Shown piece by piece: positions 11,519-22,476 of a stretch of 64,000 nt of DNA. Location of the stretch: NCBI GenBank assembly GCA_000827495.1, contig KN817578.1:176576-240575 (forward strand), read 5' to 3'. A model generated the notes under the pieces. It ran no database searches. It was not told the origin of the DNA and worked only from the letters and a program-made list of their open reading frames with translations. The number at the start of each line of letters is the position of its first letter. The first letter of the stretch is position 1. Origin of the DNA: Hypholoma sublateritium FD-334 SS-4 (taxonomy: Eukaryota > Basidiomycota > Agaricomycetes > Agaricales > Strophariaceae). A program made the translations under genes and the position numbers.

Positions 11519-12480
11519 TTAAAAATACGACAACAGAAGGGCACGCGCGCCACAGGCGGCGACTCATAACTTCGTTCAAAGCGCCGGACCCAGCCTACCA
11601 CTGCATGCGCACCGCTAGTAAATTTCTATTTTAACGTCTAAATTACATAGTATATGTATACATTAACGGGCGAAATATGGAGTGAAGTAAAGCAGATCGA
11701 TCGAACCGACCCAGCGTGCAGCGTGCGCGTGTCACACGCTCCATTGCGTCCGCTCATAGCGCTCATCATCCATCGTTCGTAAAAGCAGCGGGGAACGCAG
11801 CCGACTGAACATAGACATACCTCACCGGAAAAATAAACGACACCGCACCATCTGTATGGCCGAGGACTTATAGCACTCCTCCGCGCCCACCTCAGGCATC
11901 TCCCCGCCAGGGACAAGTGCACGAAGGGATCCCGCCACGCGTGCGCGCGAGGCGTACGGGCGCCGTACGTGTACTTGTGCATTATTATGTGCATCTGCCC
12001 ATCTGCGCGCGGTCTGTGAACTTCTAGTTTCCAAATGAAGCGCGCGACGGGTCAAACACCGCTGTCGATGCAGTAATCATTATCGTGCAATGGCAGAGTT
12101 CCTCGCTCCGTGCGGCCAGAGCATCCGTTCGACTCTGAGCGGCGTACGATTCAGGCTGATGTATATCGCGAGGCGCACGGCCGGGCGGCGCGTCGGCGCG
12201 TCGGTGTCGTCGAACGCAGAAATGCGCCAATGCAGATACAGGTACGTGCGCTTTGAAGGCGTCTGAGTCGATGCGAAGTTGACGCTGTGCGTTTGTGGGA
12301 GAGTTACATACAATTGGTCATGGGTTATTATATAACGTATGCAGCACCGCCGGTGAGACGAGTACGCACTTGCGCGCGCTGGGCACGTGGGCAGCGTCCC
12401 GTCCCGTACCGCGGTGGACAGACGCGCGCAGCGTGCCTACCGAGTAAGTGCTATATCTTCTAGTAAAAAACACACCACGC
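11519..12480. repeat. Diverged direct repeat, copy 1 (flanks F-box copy A)
   Basis: This segment matches 15081-16105 in the same orientation over its whole length. Shared landmarks are the GTTAAAAATA start, AACGTCTAAATTAC (near 11633 and 15180), GTAAAAG.GGCGGGGAACGC, ATCTGCGCGCGGTC, GAGTTACATACAATTGG and ACCGAGTAAGTGC. The two copies bracket the F-box gene at 13290-14846. Near 11640-11720 it also carries the 3'-end sequence typical of the minus-strand NTPase genes, so it is probably a decayed NTPase part of the repeated module. Confidence 0.6.
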
Positions 12481-12504
12481 CACGGAGACGGACAATCAGC
12501 ACAT

Positions 12505-13081
12505 TCGAAAGAATGTCCCCGGCTCCATCCTTGAGGCCGGTATCGAGGCTCGAACTGCACATCGCCCCCTCGCATTCGACTCCGCAGACAACATCTTCGA
12601 CTGAATATACGGCCACCCACGCTCAAAGCAGTGGATTATATGGCTGAGCGGGACCGCCGGCGCTGGCAAGGGAGCCAGCGTATCCTCATCGCGCGCTCGT
12701 TATTCATCCGCTCAGCGCTGTCATCTCACTCATCGGACCCTCGCAGTCTAGCCGTATATATTATCCCGACGCTCATCATGTGCATCAACGACACCGATCT
12801 GCTGTTCATCGGCAACGCGCGCGACGGGTGATCCAAGGTGCGTGCACTGGATGCGCTCGACAGGCGTGCAGCTCTCAGCCCAGACTCATCCACTTCGTGT
12901 TCCACTTCGCGCGCCACGCGGATCCAGCTGCACCCATCGGACGCCATCAACGGCTTGCGCCAGGCGTTGCCGTCGGCGTTCGCGAAGCGCGCATTGCCCT
13001 GCAGATAATGCGTGGAGCTGAGGACCACTATCCTGAGGTTGAGGCAATGCACGTCCTGCATGCGTCCCTCCCCGAATTCTA
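12505..13081 (+). pseudogene. Decayed NACHT NTPase fragment with P-loop
   Basis: Translated in shifting frames on the plus strand, this stretch retains AFDSADNIFD followed by a stop, then QWIIWLSGTAGAGKGAS. These correspond to AFDAADSFD and LWLHGAAGAGKSAI of the intact NTPase. It ends with AMHVLHASLPEF, the counterpart of AMRFLHASLPDF. The long middle of the NTPase is missing or scrambled, and several stops and frameshifts are present. The fragment lies on the opposite strand to the F-box gene that follows. Confidence 0.55.
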
Positions 13082-13289
13082 GATCGCAGAAATGGCTCTT
13101 TGCGTACCTGCGCTGCATAACGATGACGAGGGCAGTGTGAATTACGTTATATATGATCAATGTAATTACATTCTTAACGTCAGAGCGTTGTATTACAAAA
13201 AGGAGACCGAATTCAAGTAGAATTGTGCGTCATCTAATTACGACGTACATCCAGTGCAAGCAACCGTGGAATGTGGTGTGAACCATTTG

Positions 13290-14846
13290 TTAAACGAACT
13301 CGACCTTTTGGGGCTCACCCGTACCACATATGTACTCGCAAATATCCGCAACCCCGCACTGTCGCCAGCGCACCTTCAGACCAACGGCTTCTCTGAGAAA
13401 CTCCATGTCCGGGAGGACTTCCAGGGTGTCCGTTGTGAAATCAATGACGCGGAGCACATGGCCGTGCGCAATATTCGCCATGACGAAGTGGGAAACAGGG
13501 TCGGTAGAGCTGTCAAATCCGGACTTAGTCGCGCGAGAAGACAGGAGAGCGCGAAGGTGGAGAATCTTGAGCGTGGAAAACACACTCCTCGGCCCCGTCT
13601 CCGCGCCTTTGGGGGCCGCCTGCGCGCAGATCAGATAACGCAGCGACCATTTGTCGGTCCAGATAGCAGTGACGGCGGTGAGGCACGCCATGAACGCGGG
13701 GATTTGTGGCACTTGAAAATTCATGTCGCTGATCCCGACGCGGAATCGGGTGACCTCGGAAAAGCAGGGTAGGGAAAACTCGCTCAGTAGCGCAGGACGG
13801 ACGTGCTCTGGAAATATTTGTTGCGGGACCAATTCCATGCAGAATTTGAATTCCGGTCCATCAGCGTGGCTTGTGGTCTCGAGTGTGAAGTGGCGCAACG
13901 TGATTGTGAGACCTAGATATTGGGGTGCGTGATGTGTGAAGCTAGCCCGTGCGCAGGTGGATATGGCGCGGATGATCGCTGCGAAACTTTCCTTGTCTAG
14001 GTTTCTGGGAAGTATCGGACGCATTGACAGGTTCAGTGAGCACTCAGGGGGGATGCAAATGTGGTCCAGGAATACCGCGGCTGAAGCGAGTGCGGCAGTG
14101 AGGTGCATATGTAGGTGCGCGAGTTTTAGGAGTGAAACTGGCAAGAGCGTTGACGTTGTATCGTCGTCCAGTATCTGATCAAGTCGCAGATTGACCAGGT
14201 GCTTGGTCACCATCAGGACTTCGAGCATTTCAGAGACTGTCAGTTCGACAGTAAGCTCCAGGGAACGAAGTTGATGCATCCATGATGGTCGAGCGAAACA
14301 ATTGTAACTAGGACCATTAAAACGCAACTCTCGCAGCATTGGTGCACTTCCACCGAAGAGGGACGATAATATGTGTTTGAATTCAGTCGAATACTGCGTA
14401 AAGGTGATGCCGAATGACTCGAGGTGCGGTACGGGCTGGCGTAATAGTGGCCACTGATCCACATCTTCATGTCTAATGGTTACGTCGAGTTCCCGAAGTC
14501 GCTCCCAGTTCTCGCTCACGACGTCCGAGATAATCTTCGTCCTCTCTAGGCCGAAGGTAAACATACTGGGTACTTTTATCCACAGCATGTCTGTCCCATT
14601 CCTGCGCATGAGTGCGCGCCTCCCCTTGACTGCGTACCACTGCCGGTCGCGAAAGTCGATAAGATGTGCCCATATTGAAGGTGTGTTAAGCATAAATCTG
14701 CGCCAGCTGCGGCACACCTGAGATGTGGCCAAAGTTGTCTCCAGCACCCTGCGATTGTTGAACATATCGGCGTTTATCATGATGATTTCCCAAAGAATGT
14801 CGAAGTTGAGGCGTTGAACGGGGGCGTTCCCTGGAAGTGCAGACAT
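13290..14846 (-). CDS. F-box/LRR-type protein, copy A
   Basis: A single uninterrupted 518-codon frame. Residues about 9-66 form an F-box-like domain (VQRLNFDILWEI, LATSQVCRSWRRFML, SIWAHLIDF). The rest is a long leucine-rich region with repeated LVNLRL, LAHLHMHL and LRYLI-type strands, as in fungal F-box proteins that bind SCF ligase targets through LRRs. Such proteins usually act as substrate adaptors for Skp1-Cul1 ubiquitin ligases; the substrate cannot be read from the sequence. The start is the ATG just before the conserved SALPxNxPxQRL, shared with copy F. It ends YICGTGEPQKVEFV, shorter than copies B and D. A conserved CACGTG lies 155 bp upstream. It is bracketed by 0.9-kb direct repeats. 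Confidence 0.8.
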   Translation of the reverse strand: MSALPGNAPVQRLNFDILWEIIMINADMFNNRRVLETTLATSQVCRSWRRFMLNTPSIWAHLIDFRDRQWYAVKGRRALMRRNGTDMLWIKVPSMFTFGLERTKIISDVVSENWERLRELDVTIRHEDVDQWPLLRQPVPHLESFGITFTQYSTEFKHILSSLFGGSAPMLRELRFNGPSYNCFARPSWMHQLRSLELTVELTVSEMLEVLMVTKHLVNLRLDQILDDDTTSTLLPVSLLKLAHLHMHLTAALASAAVFLDHICIPPECSLNLSMRPILPRNLDKESFAAIIRAISTCARASFTHHAPQYLGLTITLRHFTLETTSHADGPEFKFCMELVPQQIFPEHVRPALLSEFSLPCFSEVTRFRVGISDMNFQVPQIPAFMACLTAVTAIWTDKWSLRYLICAQAAPKGAETGPRSVFSTLKILHLRALLSSRATKSGFDSSTDPVSHFVMANIAHGHVLRVIDFTTDTLEVLPDMEFLREAVGLKVRWRQCGVADICEYICGTGEPQKVEFV

Positions 14847-15000
14847 TATTGTAGCTTGGAATACGCCCGTATGCTCCCAACTTGCGCTGGAGAGTAAAAT
14901 GGTGGAATACCGTGCGTTGAGCTGCGAAACGGTTGAACTGGGTTTCTGGACAGAGAAATATCAACGTACCCAACAATCGATAGCACGATCGAAGCCTAGT

Positions 15001-15006
15001 CACGTG
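15001..15006. promoter_or_regulatory. Conserved CACGTG upstream of F-box copy A
   Basis: The motif TCACGTGAAAT lies 155 bp upstream of the ATG at 14846. The same palindrome lies 133-162 bp upstream of all six copies of this family, so it is a candidate bHLH (E-box) site. Confidence 0.5.
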
Positions 15007-15080
15007 AAATTGCCGGGCCGAAGCGCAATTTCTCTTTTGCCGCTGTCAAGGTCCGGACATCCTGTGCGCCAGCGCTTTAC

Positions 15081-16105
15081 TGTTAAAAATAAGAGAACTT
15101 AAGGGCACACACGCCGCATGGAGTACCCCGTGGCCTCATGCAAAGGGCCAGACCCACCACCGCTGGTGAATACCAATTCTAACGTCTAAATTACGCAGCA
15201 TATACACTACCGGGCGAAAGATTCAGACAACGTGAAGTAAAGCAGGTCGACTAAGAACACCTCACAAAATTTTCGCATTGCTCTTCAGGAATAGCGCATC
15301 CCCGCACTAACGACGTTGAGTGTGCAAACACACCAACCCAATCGCCAACCGCGAGAAATTAACCGAGATCCAATACACCGCGGTCGACATGCACCACACG
15401 TACCCAACGCGCGGAGTGCGCGTGTCGCACGCTCATTATCCATAGTTTGTAAAAGTGGCGGGGAACGCGGCCGATCGAAGATATACGTACCTCCAGCCCT
15501 CCCTCTAACCACCCGCTGAATCGACACCGGAACCACACCGCACTATCTGCATAGCGCCCGCCTGCATCCCATCGCCCATAAACCTCGCAAGGGACGCGTG
15601 CACGGGCTCGCGAAGCGCACGGATGCCGGGTGCTCGTTTATTATGTCACATGTGTATATGCGCATCTGCGCGCGGTCCGTATACTCATAGTTTCTAAGTG
15701 AAGCGCGATAGGTTGAACGCCGGTGTACTTGAGCCGCGCACAATCCAGGCTGATGTATATCTGGAGGCGCACGGAAGTGCGCGCACTGCGCAGTGCTCGG
15801 GTATGCGTCGACGCTGTCTAAGCCGTCGAACGCAGCAGTCGCGCCGTGTATATGCAGGTGCGTGCACTATGAAGTCGTCTAAGTCGATGCGACGCTGACG
15901 CTGTGCGTGTGTGGGCGAGTTACATACAATTGGGTTATTATATACGGTATGCAGCACCGTCGGTGAGATGAGCTATGAGTCTGACGTCGCCGATGCACGT
16001 GGGCAGCGTCCCGTCCATGTCGAGCAGCACCGCGGTGGAAGAGACGCGCGCAGAGCGCGTACCGAGTAAGTGCCGTATATTTTAGTAAAAAAACACACTA
16101 CGCAG
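15081..16105. repeat. Diverged direct repeat, copy 2
   Basis: Second copy of the 11519-12480 segment, lying immediately upstream of F-box copy A. Its 15180-15260 part matches the 3' end of the NTPase genes (CTAAATTACGCAGCATA then AAGTAAAGCAGG), which places an NTPase relic next to the F-box gene as in the other modules. Confidence 0.6.
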
Positions 16106-17637
16106 CGGCCGTGGCGCGCGCGAGAAGACAGACACGTATCCAAGGACCCCATCTGCGATCCGCGGTCCCTAAGTATAGCAGCAGCCGCACGCGCGCCGCC
16201 TCCGCCGGTGCATTTCTGCGCACTGGCCCACCGTGCATCCAGGGTCGTACTTAGATGGGGCGGAGCTAGCGCGAAGACGACCTCTGGGCTTTCGCGTGTC
16301 GGCTGGTGGGATGTCATGTGCGAGGCGGCCGGGCGGGTGGCGGAGAAGGGATTTGGGCGCATGGGCACGTCGAGGGCACGATTGGTACGTGTAGATCCCG
16401 GCGAGCGCCCGGGGGCGCGAGGATCGCCGCGTTCGGCTTGGGGTGTGCGCGCTCGATGAGGAAGGGGGCGCATTTTTTTGAAAAGTGCGCTACGGCGGAA
16501 CTGCTACCGGAGGAATCATGCGCGCGGGTGAGCATCGCCACGCGCCGACGCGGGGGGAGCGTGGAGGTTGAAAGAAGGGTGGAAAATTGAAGGGGACGCG
16601 GGAATAGAGCGGCCGTCAGCGCTGTCGAGCGTCTCGAAGAAGATGGACACTGCAGAGGTGCGCGTCACCGCGAGCGGCGGCGGCGCGTCGGGAGAATCCG
16701 GTGCCGGGTCGCATCACATGCTTCGTTGATGAGGTAGCCGGCCAATTCCGTCCGCAACGACAAATTCGTCCTGGCATGTGTCTCCCTGCTCTCTTCCCCA
16801 TGTTCCCCATTGAAGGACGCCGTCCAGGAGCCATCGACATCGTATGCGTGCTCTCGCCCGCACCCATCAGGCGCGCTCGTCCACCTTCTGCGCAGCTCCC
16901 CGCGTTGATCTGACGGTGTGTGATATGCACGCCCAACACCGCGCAGGACCTCCTCTCCCTCCGCGCGGACGCTCCACCGGCTACGCCGTTCAGCATTGCG
17001 CCGAACACTCTCCTCGCTCTCCCACCGTGACGGTAGGCCTCAGTTCTTCCCCTCCACGAAGCGTAGCACAGCGTTCCGCTGACGCCCGCATATAGTAACA
17101 AGCCCTCTGCGCTCCGAGCACCCACCGCCGTCCCGCCTCTCCTCGCCGTCCCTACCCCTTGCACGTGTCGGCCCCATCGCTCTGTCGGGCGCGGCATCGC
17201 GGGCATCGTACGCGCCGCGCTCGGTTCTGTGTGTACGAACTCAGCGCCGAGCGTACACCCGTGCCGCCCGTCGTCGCCTCCTCGCGCGTCGCGGCGCTGC
17301 ATCCGCATACACTCCCCGCGTCGCAGTACACCGTCCCGCGCACGCGCGGTAGCGGAGAAGATACTTAAGCGGCAAGCACGGCGCCGGCGACGGCCCGCTG
17401 GTTCCACACCGCCCCGCGCACGCGTGCTGGCGGAGAAGATACTCGCGCGGCACGATGGTTCTGGGCTATTCCTTACGTCGTGGACGGACTGCGTCGGCGC
17501 GGAGGGGAGAACGATACCCAGATGCGGGGCGCCACGCGCAAGTGGATGTGTGCGACGGTCAGCGCAGGGCACCGTGTACGCTCGTCTCCCGCGGCCTATT
17601 AAACGAACAACGTCGCTCGAACGGAAATCAAATGGAA
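16106..17637. other. GC-rich decayed DNA, no gene
   Basis: Long GC-driven frames occur on both strands, including a 475-codon minus frame starting at 18043. Their composition (Arg/Ala/Ser-rich, no domain) marks them as chance frames over NTPase-module relics. A short dispersed repeat (GACGCCCGCATATAGTA, near 17061-17105) recurs near 23067, 27162 and 32732. Confidence 0.45.
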
Positions 17638-18335
17638 TCACGCACCAGGAGCTGTACCACGGCATCTCCATCTCCCCGTCTCTCTTCCTCCACTCCTCGG
17701 ACCCCACGCGACACGGCACAGGCCCCATTATCGCGCGCCTCCTCATCCAGCTGATAGACGCTATCCTGGACATGCGTCGCGTCGTCATCCCCACCCGCGC
17801 CGATCTTCGCCACACTGATCGATACGCCGCTCCGCCAGACGAAATGCACCTCGCGCGCCCACGCGCCACTCGTGCTCTGCTCGGCGACCAACGCACCGGC
17901 CACGTCGCGCGCAGCGTGTCCGCCTCCGCTCGGGATCGTGCTCTTCGGAAGCCGTGCACGCCCCAGCTGGATGCAGCGGCGCGTACGTCCTCGGGCAAGG
18001 TGCATTGGACGGCCAGCGCAGGGCTCCGCGTACACTCGTCCACCGCGGCCTATCAAGCGAATAACGTCGCTCAGACAGAAATCAAATAGCTTCGCGTACC
18101 ACGGCATCCCCGTCTCCCGTTTCTCTTCCTCCACTCCTCGGACCCCACGAGGCACGGCACAGGCCCCATTATCGCGCTCCTCCTCGTCCAGCCGATAGAC
18201 GCCATCCCGACATGCGCCGCGTCGTCACGCCCATCCTCGCCGATCTTCGTCCTGCCGGCCGAGACGCGGTTCGACGCGCGCCGCCAGATGAAGTGCACGC
18301 GCGCAGGCGCCGATCGTGCTCTGCTCGGTGCCGGC
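17638..18335 (+). pseudogene. Two tandem NTPase fragments
   Basis: Two copies of the same internal NTPase segment lie in tandem, at about 17640-17890 and 18080-18335. The first reads SLFLHSSDPTRHGTGPIIA then RLLIQLIDAI. These match RFFFFRADPTRNKIGPVVA and TLVVQLIAAI of the intact gene, just after its P-loop. Between and around them the frame is lost. The P-loop itself is not present in either copy. Confidence 0.55.
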
Positions 18336-19851
18336 GACGTGTCCGCCTCCGCTCGGGCGCGGGCTCGACGACGACGGCACCGACGCCCGTCTGCGCGTCG
18401 TCCGATGCGTACATCCTTACGACGCACCGCCCAGCCACACGTCCGGCGCCCGGCGCCGTAGAGAGAATAGGCGCCGGGTGTTCGTTCGCGCCACCTCCTT
18501 GAAGTTTAGACCCCCGGACGCCGCCCCCCGCGCATCTCAACATCGTCGCAGGTCTGCGCCGAGCGTCCGCCTCCGGCCTTCGCCCGCCCGACGCGCGGGA
18601 CACGCGCTGATTCGTGCTACGGCGCGCCCGGGCGGAGGAGGAACGCCCGGGCGCCGTGTCGTCTCTGCCGCGCTGCACGTCGCTCAGCGCGAATGTATGC
18701 TGCATGGACACCGCGGACATGCGTGTGCGAGGAAGTACCCACGACGCGCCGCCCAGCCACACGCCGCGCTATGGATACAGTGGTCGCCCGGTCGTCGCCT
18801 GTCTCCATGCCCTTCAGCCGTACCTCAGACGCACACCCATCGTTCGCGGCCCTTTCGCCCCGCTCCCCGCGTTCGACGGGCTAGCGTCCGCGCCCGGCGT
18901 CGTTCTACGTTTCAAAGTGGATATATGCTGCGCATGGACGCCGCGCCGCGCGATGCGCGTCCGCCGCCGTTCGCGGCCCCGACGTTCTGTACGAGCGCAC
19001 CCGTGCCAGCGGGGGGTGTTATACGGCCCGTGTGACGTGGGCGCGCGGATAGCTGGCTCGTCGACTCGGCGGATAAGGGGTGCGCATGCGCTCCCTGCGC
19101 CCCCGTCGCGTTTATGCCGCTTACACGCCGTTTGAGGACGGGCGCCGCAAGTGCAGGGCGCGTAGTGGCGTGTCTCTCGAGCCGACGTAGCGTGCACTTT
19201 CGCGATGCGGATGCGATGGCGGTGCTGCACGCGCTGCCGCGTGTGGACGACGCGCGCGGGCTCGTCGCGTGCGTACGCTGTATCTCGAATGCGGTGTGTG
19301 TTATATGTCAAGAAACCACATAGGTAGTTAAATATCCCAAGGCGCCGAGGAGTTATATGCCTTTGAGTATAAAGTATATTGATGAACATCAGTGAACATC
19401 AGTGGTCATTGATGGTTACTGGTGATGACTGTTGGGTCCTGTTGACCAACGGCTTTCACCGATATTCAGCGGTTGCCGGTAGCTGCTGTAAGTAATATTC
19501 AGTGTCCGCCACGGAACATCATGGACGCCGAGTGCAGAATAATCAATGAAGAAACTCCGTGGACGACTGGACGATGGAGACAATATCTGTACTCTGGTAT
19601 CGTATGAATCTAGAACACATGTCTCAACAGCTGCAGTAGAGTCGGCCTCTGGTAGGCGCTCCGCGTGCTGGATCGTATCCCGCAGAACTGGACAGTAAAT
19701 AGTCGACGATCGTAGTAATGGCTCTCGTCGATAGTCCTAGATTCATAAACAAAGACAATCTAGAGTTTTGTCCTTTCGACTGAGAAATTAATTTTGAGCC
19801 ATCAGGTACATATTTGGGATATTTCCCGCGTAATATTTCTTGTTTAAATTA
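18336..19851. other. No gene recognised
   Basis: GC-rich up to about 19300 with spurious frames, then a more balanced intergenic stretch that leads into the hydrophobin promoter block at 19852. Nothing else is supported. Confidence 0.45.
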
Positions 19852-20100
19852 GAAGCTGCACTAGCGTCGGATGGTACGCACCGGGCGTGCAGGGTCCCGT
19901 CGCTTGCGGTTCCGCCGTTTTCCCAAAACTGCTAGTTCAAAATTCAGAGCCGCTCGGCCCAGGCGCAGCGCACGGACACCCTTCCAACATATATAAACCC
20001 ATAGCGCGTGCTGGAAACCTCACTCGAACACCCTCGTTCCACGTCTACCACTCTAATTATCTACTTAACGGCATTCCGTTCTCTTTACTCCTACTCAACT
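19852..20100 (+). promoter_or_regulatory. Hydrophobin promoter block (copy 1)
   Basis: The block starts with GAAGCTGCACTAGCGTCGG, includes GGGTCCCGTCGCTTGCGG and a TATATAAA at 19990-19997, 111 bp before the ATG. The same block precedes all five hydrophobin genes. Confidence 0.65.
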
Positions 20101-20578
20101 ATGCAGTTCACCTCGCTCTTCACGCTCACCCCCCTCGTGCTCGCCGCCTTTGTCGCTGTTGGCAGCGCGCAGTCCAGCCAGTGCAACACTGGTCCCATTC
20201 AGTGCTGCAACAGCGTCCAACAGGGGAATGCGCCCGCTGCCGCTGCCCTCCTCGGTGGCTTAGGCATCGTCCTCCAGGACGTGACCGCCCTGGTGGGGTT
20301 GACCTGCAGTCCCATCACCGCTGTCGGCGTCTCCGGCAACTCTTGGTGAGTATATTTTTGCTTTCTTTTTGTGTTTTTCTTCTGTGCACATTCGTGTGTT
20401 GAAAGTACATTGCTAATGCGCACTTTTATGTGGATGCAGCACGCAGCAAACCGTATGCTGCTCCAACAACAGCTTCAGTGAGTGTTTCTTTTTGAACGGC
20501 TTTCGGTGGTGATGTTGATTTTGTGTTTCAGACGGTGTCGTTGCCCTTGGGTGCACACCAATCAACGTCAACCTTTGA
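20101..20578 (+). CDS. Class I hydrophobin, copy 1
   Basis: Exons 20101-20345, 20440-20477 and 20532-20578 give 109 residues. An N-terminal signal peptide (MQFTSLFTLTPLVLAAFVAV…) is followed by eight cysteines in the hydrophobin order C, CC, C, C, CC, C: SQCN, IQCCNS, LTCSP, NSC, VCCSNN and LGCTP. Hydrophobins are secreted amphipathic proteins that coat hyphae, spores and fruit-body air channels. Both introns are at positions identical to the four paralogues; the first splits the Cys codon after GNS, the second the Asn codon of SFN. The spacing between Cys 3 and Cys 4 fits class I. It ends VNL. Confidence 0.93.
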
Positions 20579-21112
20579 TTACGCGTCCGTCCTTGCTTGC
20601 GCAGCTAGTTGCTCGGGAGGATATTTACTAGGATATCGTGTTCCGGAGGTCTAGGATTTAGTTATTGGTTATTATGGATGTCGTGGCCATTGAGAGCGAT
20701 GAATTATAATCGACTTCAATTTTCTTGCTATTTGTTCGAGTTGGTACCGTGCGTAGTATTTGGATACCATAATTGGGCTATATGCCGTTATAGAGGAATT
20801 GTCGCGTGTCTTGCCTGATGCTGGTGATGTTCACTAACTTGACTGACAGTAGCTATTCGCTTCCGTAGTCACGCGAATACCACGCGCTGTGAATTCTGAA
20901 CCGCTGCGCTGCTACGCCAGCTGACTATTACGTTTTGTATTCGCTGTCACACACACTCTCTAAGTCAGCCACTGGCGCTGGCTGCGCAATACTATGACAC
21001 ACGCTAAGTGGTGCCCCATCTCCCTCCCACGGCGCGTTATATATACTATAATATAGCGCACGTACCCAACCATTGCCCAATTTCAGTTTCTCAATCTGCC
21101 GGCCGAAATTGG
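20579..21112. other. Hydrophobin 3' flank, no gene
   Basis: Untranslated and intergenic sequence. No open frame or repeat of note is seen before the MITE target site at 21113. Confidence 0.5.
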
Positions 21113-21114
21113 TA

Positions 21115-21684
21115 CAGTACACTAGCTCATAGTGCATAACATCATGATGCATAATTTTCATAATGCATCGGATTTGGGAGGGAACCAACTTGGGAGGCGG
21201 GGATTATGCATTATTTTGTACTGTTGCATAATGCATAGCCCTAGCAGGGCATTTATGCATTATTGCAGGGAGATTTCTGCTTGATTCAGCCTGAATTTTG
21301 ATCCATATAAGGGTCAAACTGTTCAATATGAATCGATCTTTAGTCGACACATTGAATATTGCTTGTTTTTCTTTCCTCAGGCCTATAATATTGTTCATCC
21401 CAGTTGAATTCTCATTATAATGCTGCATGCATGTGTAAACCCCGCATAACTACTGGTCTCATCATATCTTGAAGCAGATTCACAAGTATAGGTCCATCTA
21501 CATTGTGAGCAAGCGCAGAGAGCAAAGCAAACGAGGATTGATAGCTTTTTTCGTGAGCAGTTGTAGCCGCACATTATCTGATGTCACGTAATCACATAAT
21601 GTGACATATTTCATTTTGCATAAATCTAATAATGCATAACTAAATTGGGGGGACCGAGGCTATGCATTATGAGCTAGTGTACTG
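21115..21684. mobile_element. 570-bp MITE with TA target duplication
   Basis: The ends are inverted copies of each other: CAGTACACTAGCTCATAGTG at the left, and the reverse complement CAGTACACTAGCTCATAATG from the right. TA flanks both sides (21113-21114 and 21685-21686). The start CAGT and TA duplication fit a Tc1/mariner (possibly Fot1/pogo-type) non-autonomous element. The interior has no ORF for a transposase and is full of ATGCAT-containing short palindromes. Confidence 0.8.
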
Positions 21685-21770
21685 TACATAATTCGAAGGT
21701 CATCTAATGTCGAGCCTCCTGTCCGGATTTAACTTATGGGACATCGTGAATTTTAGTGTGTTGCCGTTAT

Positions 21771-22027
21771 TAGAAGCTGCATTAGCGTCGGATGGGCGCG
21801 CCGGCCGCGCAGGGCCCCGTCGCTTGTGGGTCCATCGTCCGGTCTAAAAACACAACGTGTCACCTCGACTACTTAGGCCAAATCTAGAGCCGCAGCTCAC
21901 GAACATCCCGCCGACATATAAAAGCGCACAGTGCTCCCAGTGCACTCTCACACGAACACCCTCGGTCAAAGTCTACCATCTCAAACTCCCAATCAATTAA
22001 CCACCACTCTCCTAATCTCACTCAGCC
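21771..22027 (+). promoter_or_regulatory. Hydrophobin promoter block (copy 2)
   Basis: Same block as upstream of copy 1 (TAGAAGCTGCATTAGCGTCG …), with TATAAAA at 21917-21923, 111 bp before the ATG. Confidence 0.65.
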
Positions 22028-22476
22028 ATGCAGTTCGCCACCCTCTCCGCACTCACCACTCTCGCGCTCGCCGCTTTTTCTGTCGCTGATAGTGCGTCGT
22101 CCTCCAACCAGTGTGACACCGGTTCCCTTCAGTGCTGCAACAGCGTCCAAGCTGCCGACACGCGCGCCGCTTCCGCGCTCCTCACTCTTTTGGGTGTCTC
22201 CGTTCAGGATGTGACTGGCTTAGTTGGTCTGACTTGCAGTCCCGTTACTGCTATCGGAGCGTCAGGAACCTCTTGGTGAGTTTATTTGACTTCTTTCTGC
22301 CCCACGTGCACTGCTAACTCGCCATTTTCGCGGCGGGTACAGCTCGGCGCAGGCCGCGTGCTGCACTAACAACAGCTTCAGTGAGTTTTTGAACGGCATT
22401 GTTGGTCCATTGTTAATCGACCTTCGCAGATGGCGTTGTTGCCACTGGTTGCACTCCGATCAACCTTGGCGCCTAA
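22028..22476 (+). CDS. Class I hydrophobin, copy 2
   Basis: Exons 22028-22275, 22343-22380 and 22430-22476 join to 110 residues. The signal peptide is [20 protein letters not shown]. The eight cysteines occur as NQCD, LQCCNS, LTCSP, TSC, ACCTNN and TGCTP. It differs from copy 1 mainly in the [16 protein letters not shown] loop, which resembles copy 5 (57.4-57.9 kb); the copies appear to mix two loop types. It is in the same orientation as copy 1, 1.9 kb downstream, with the MITE between them. Confidence 0.93.

Noticed and set aside
16616..18043. 475-codon open frame on the minus strand
   Set aside because: Arg/Ala/Ser-rich chance frame in GC-rich DNA. The plus strand of the same stretch holds NTPase relics, and no domain is visible.
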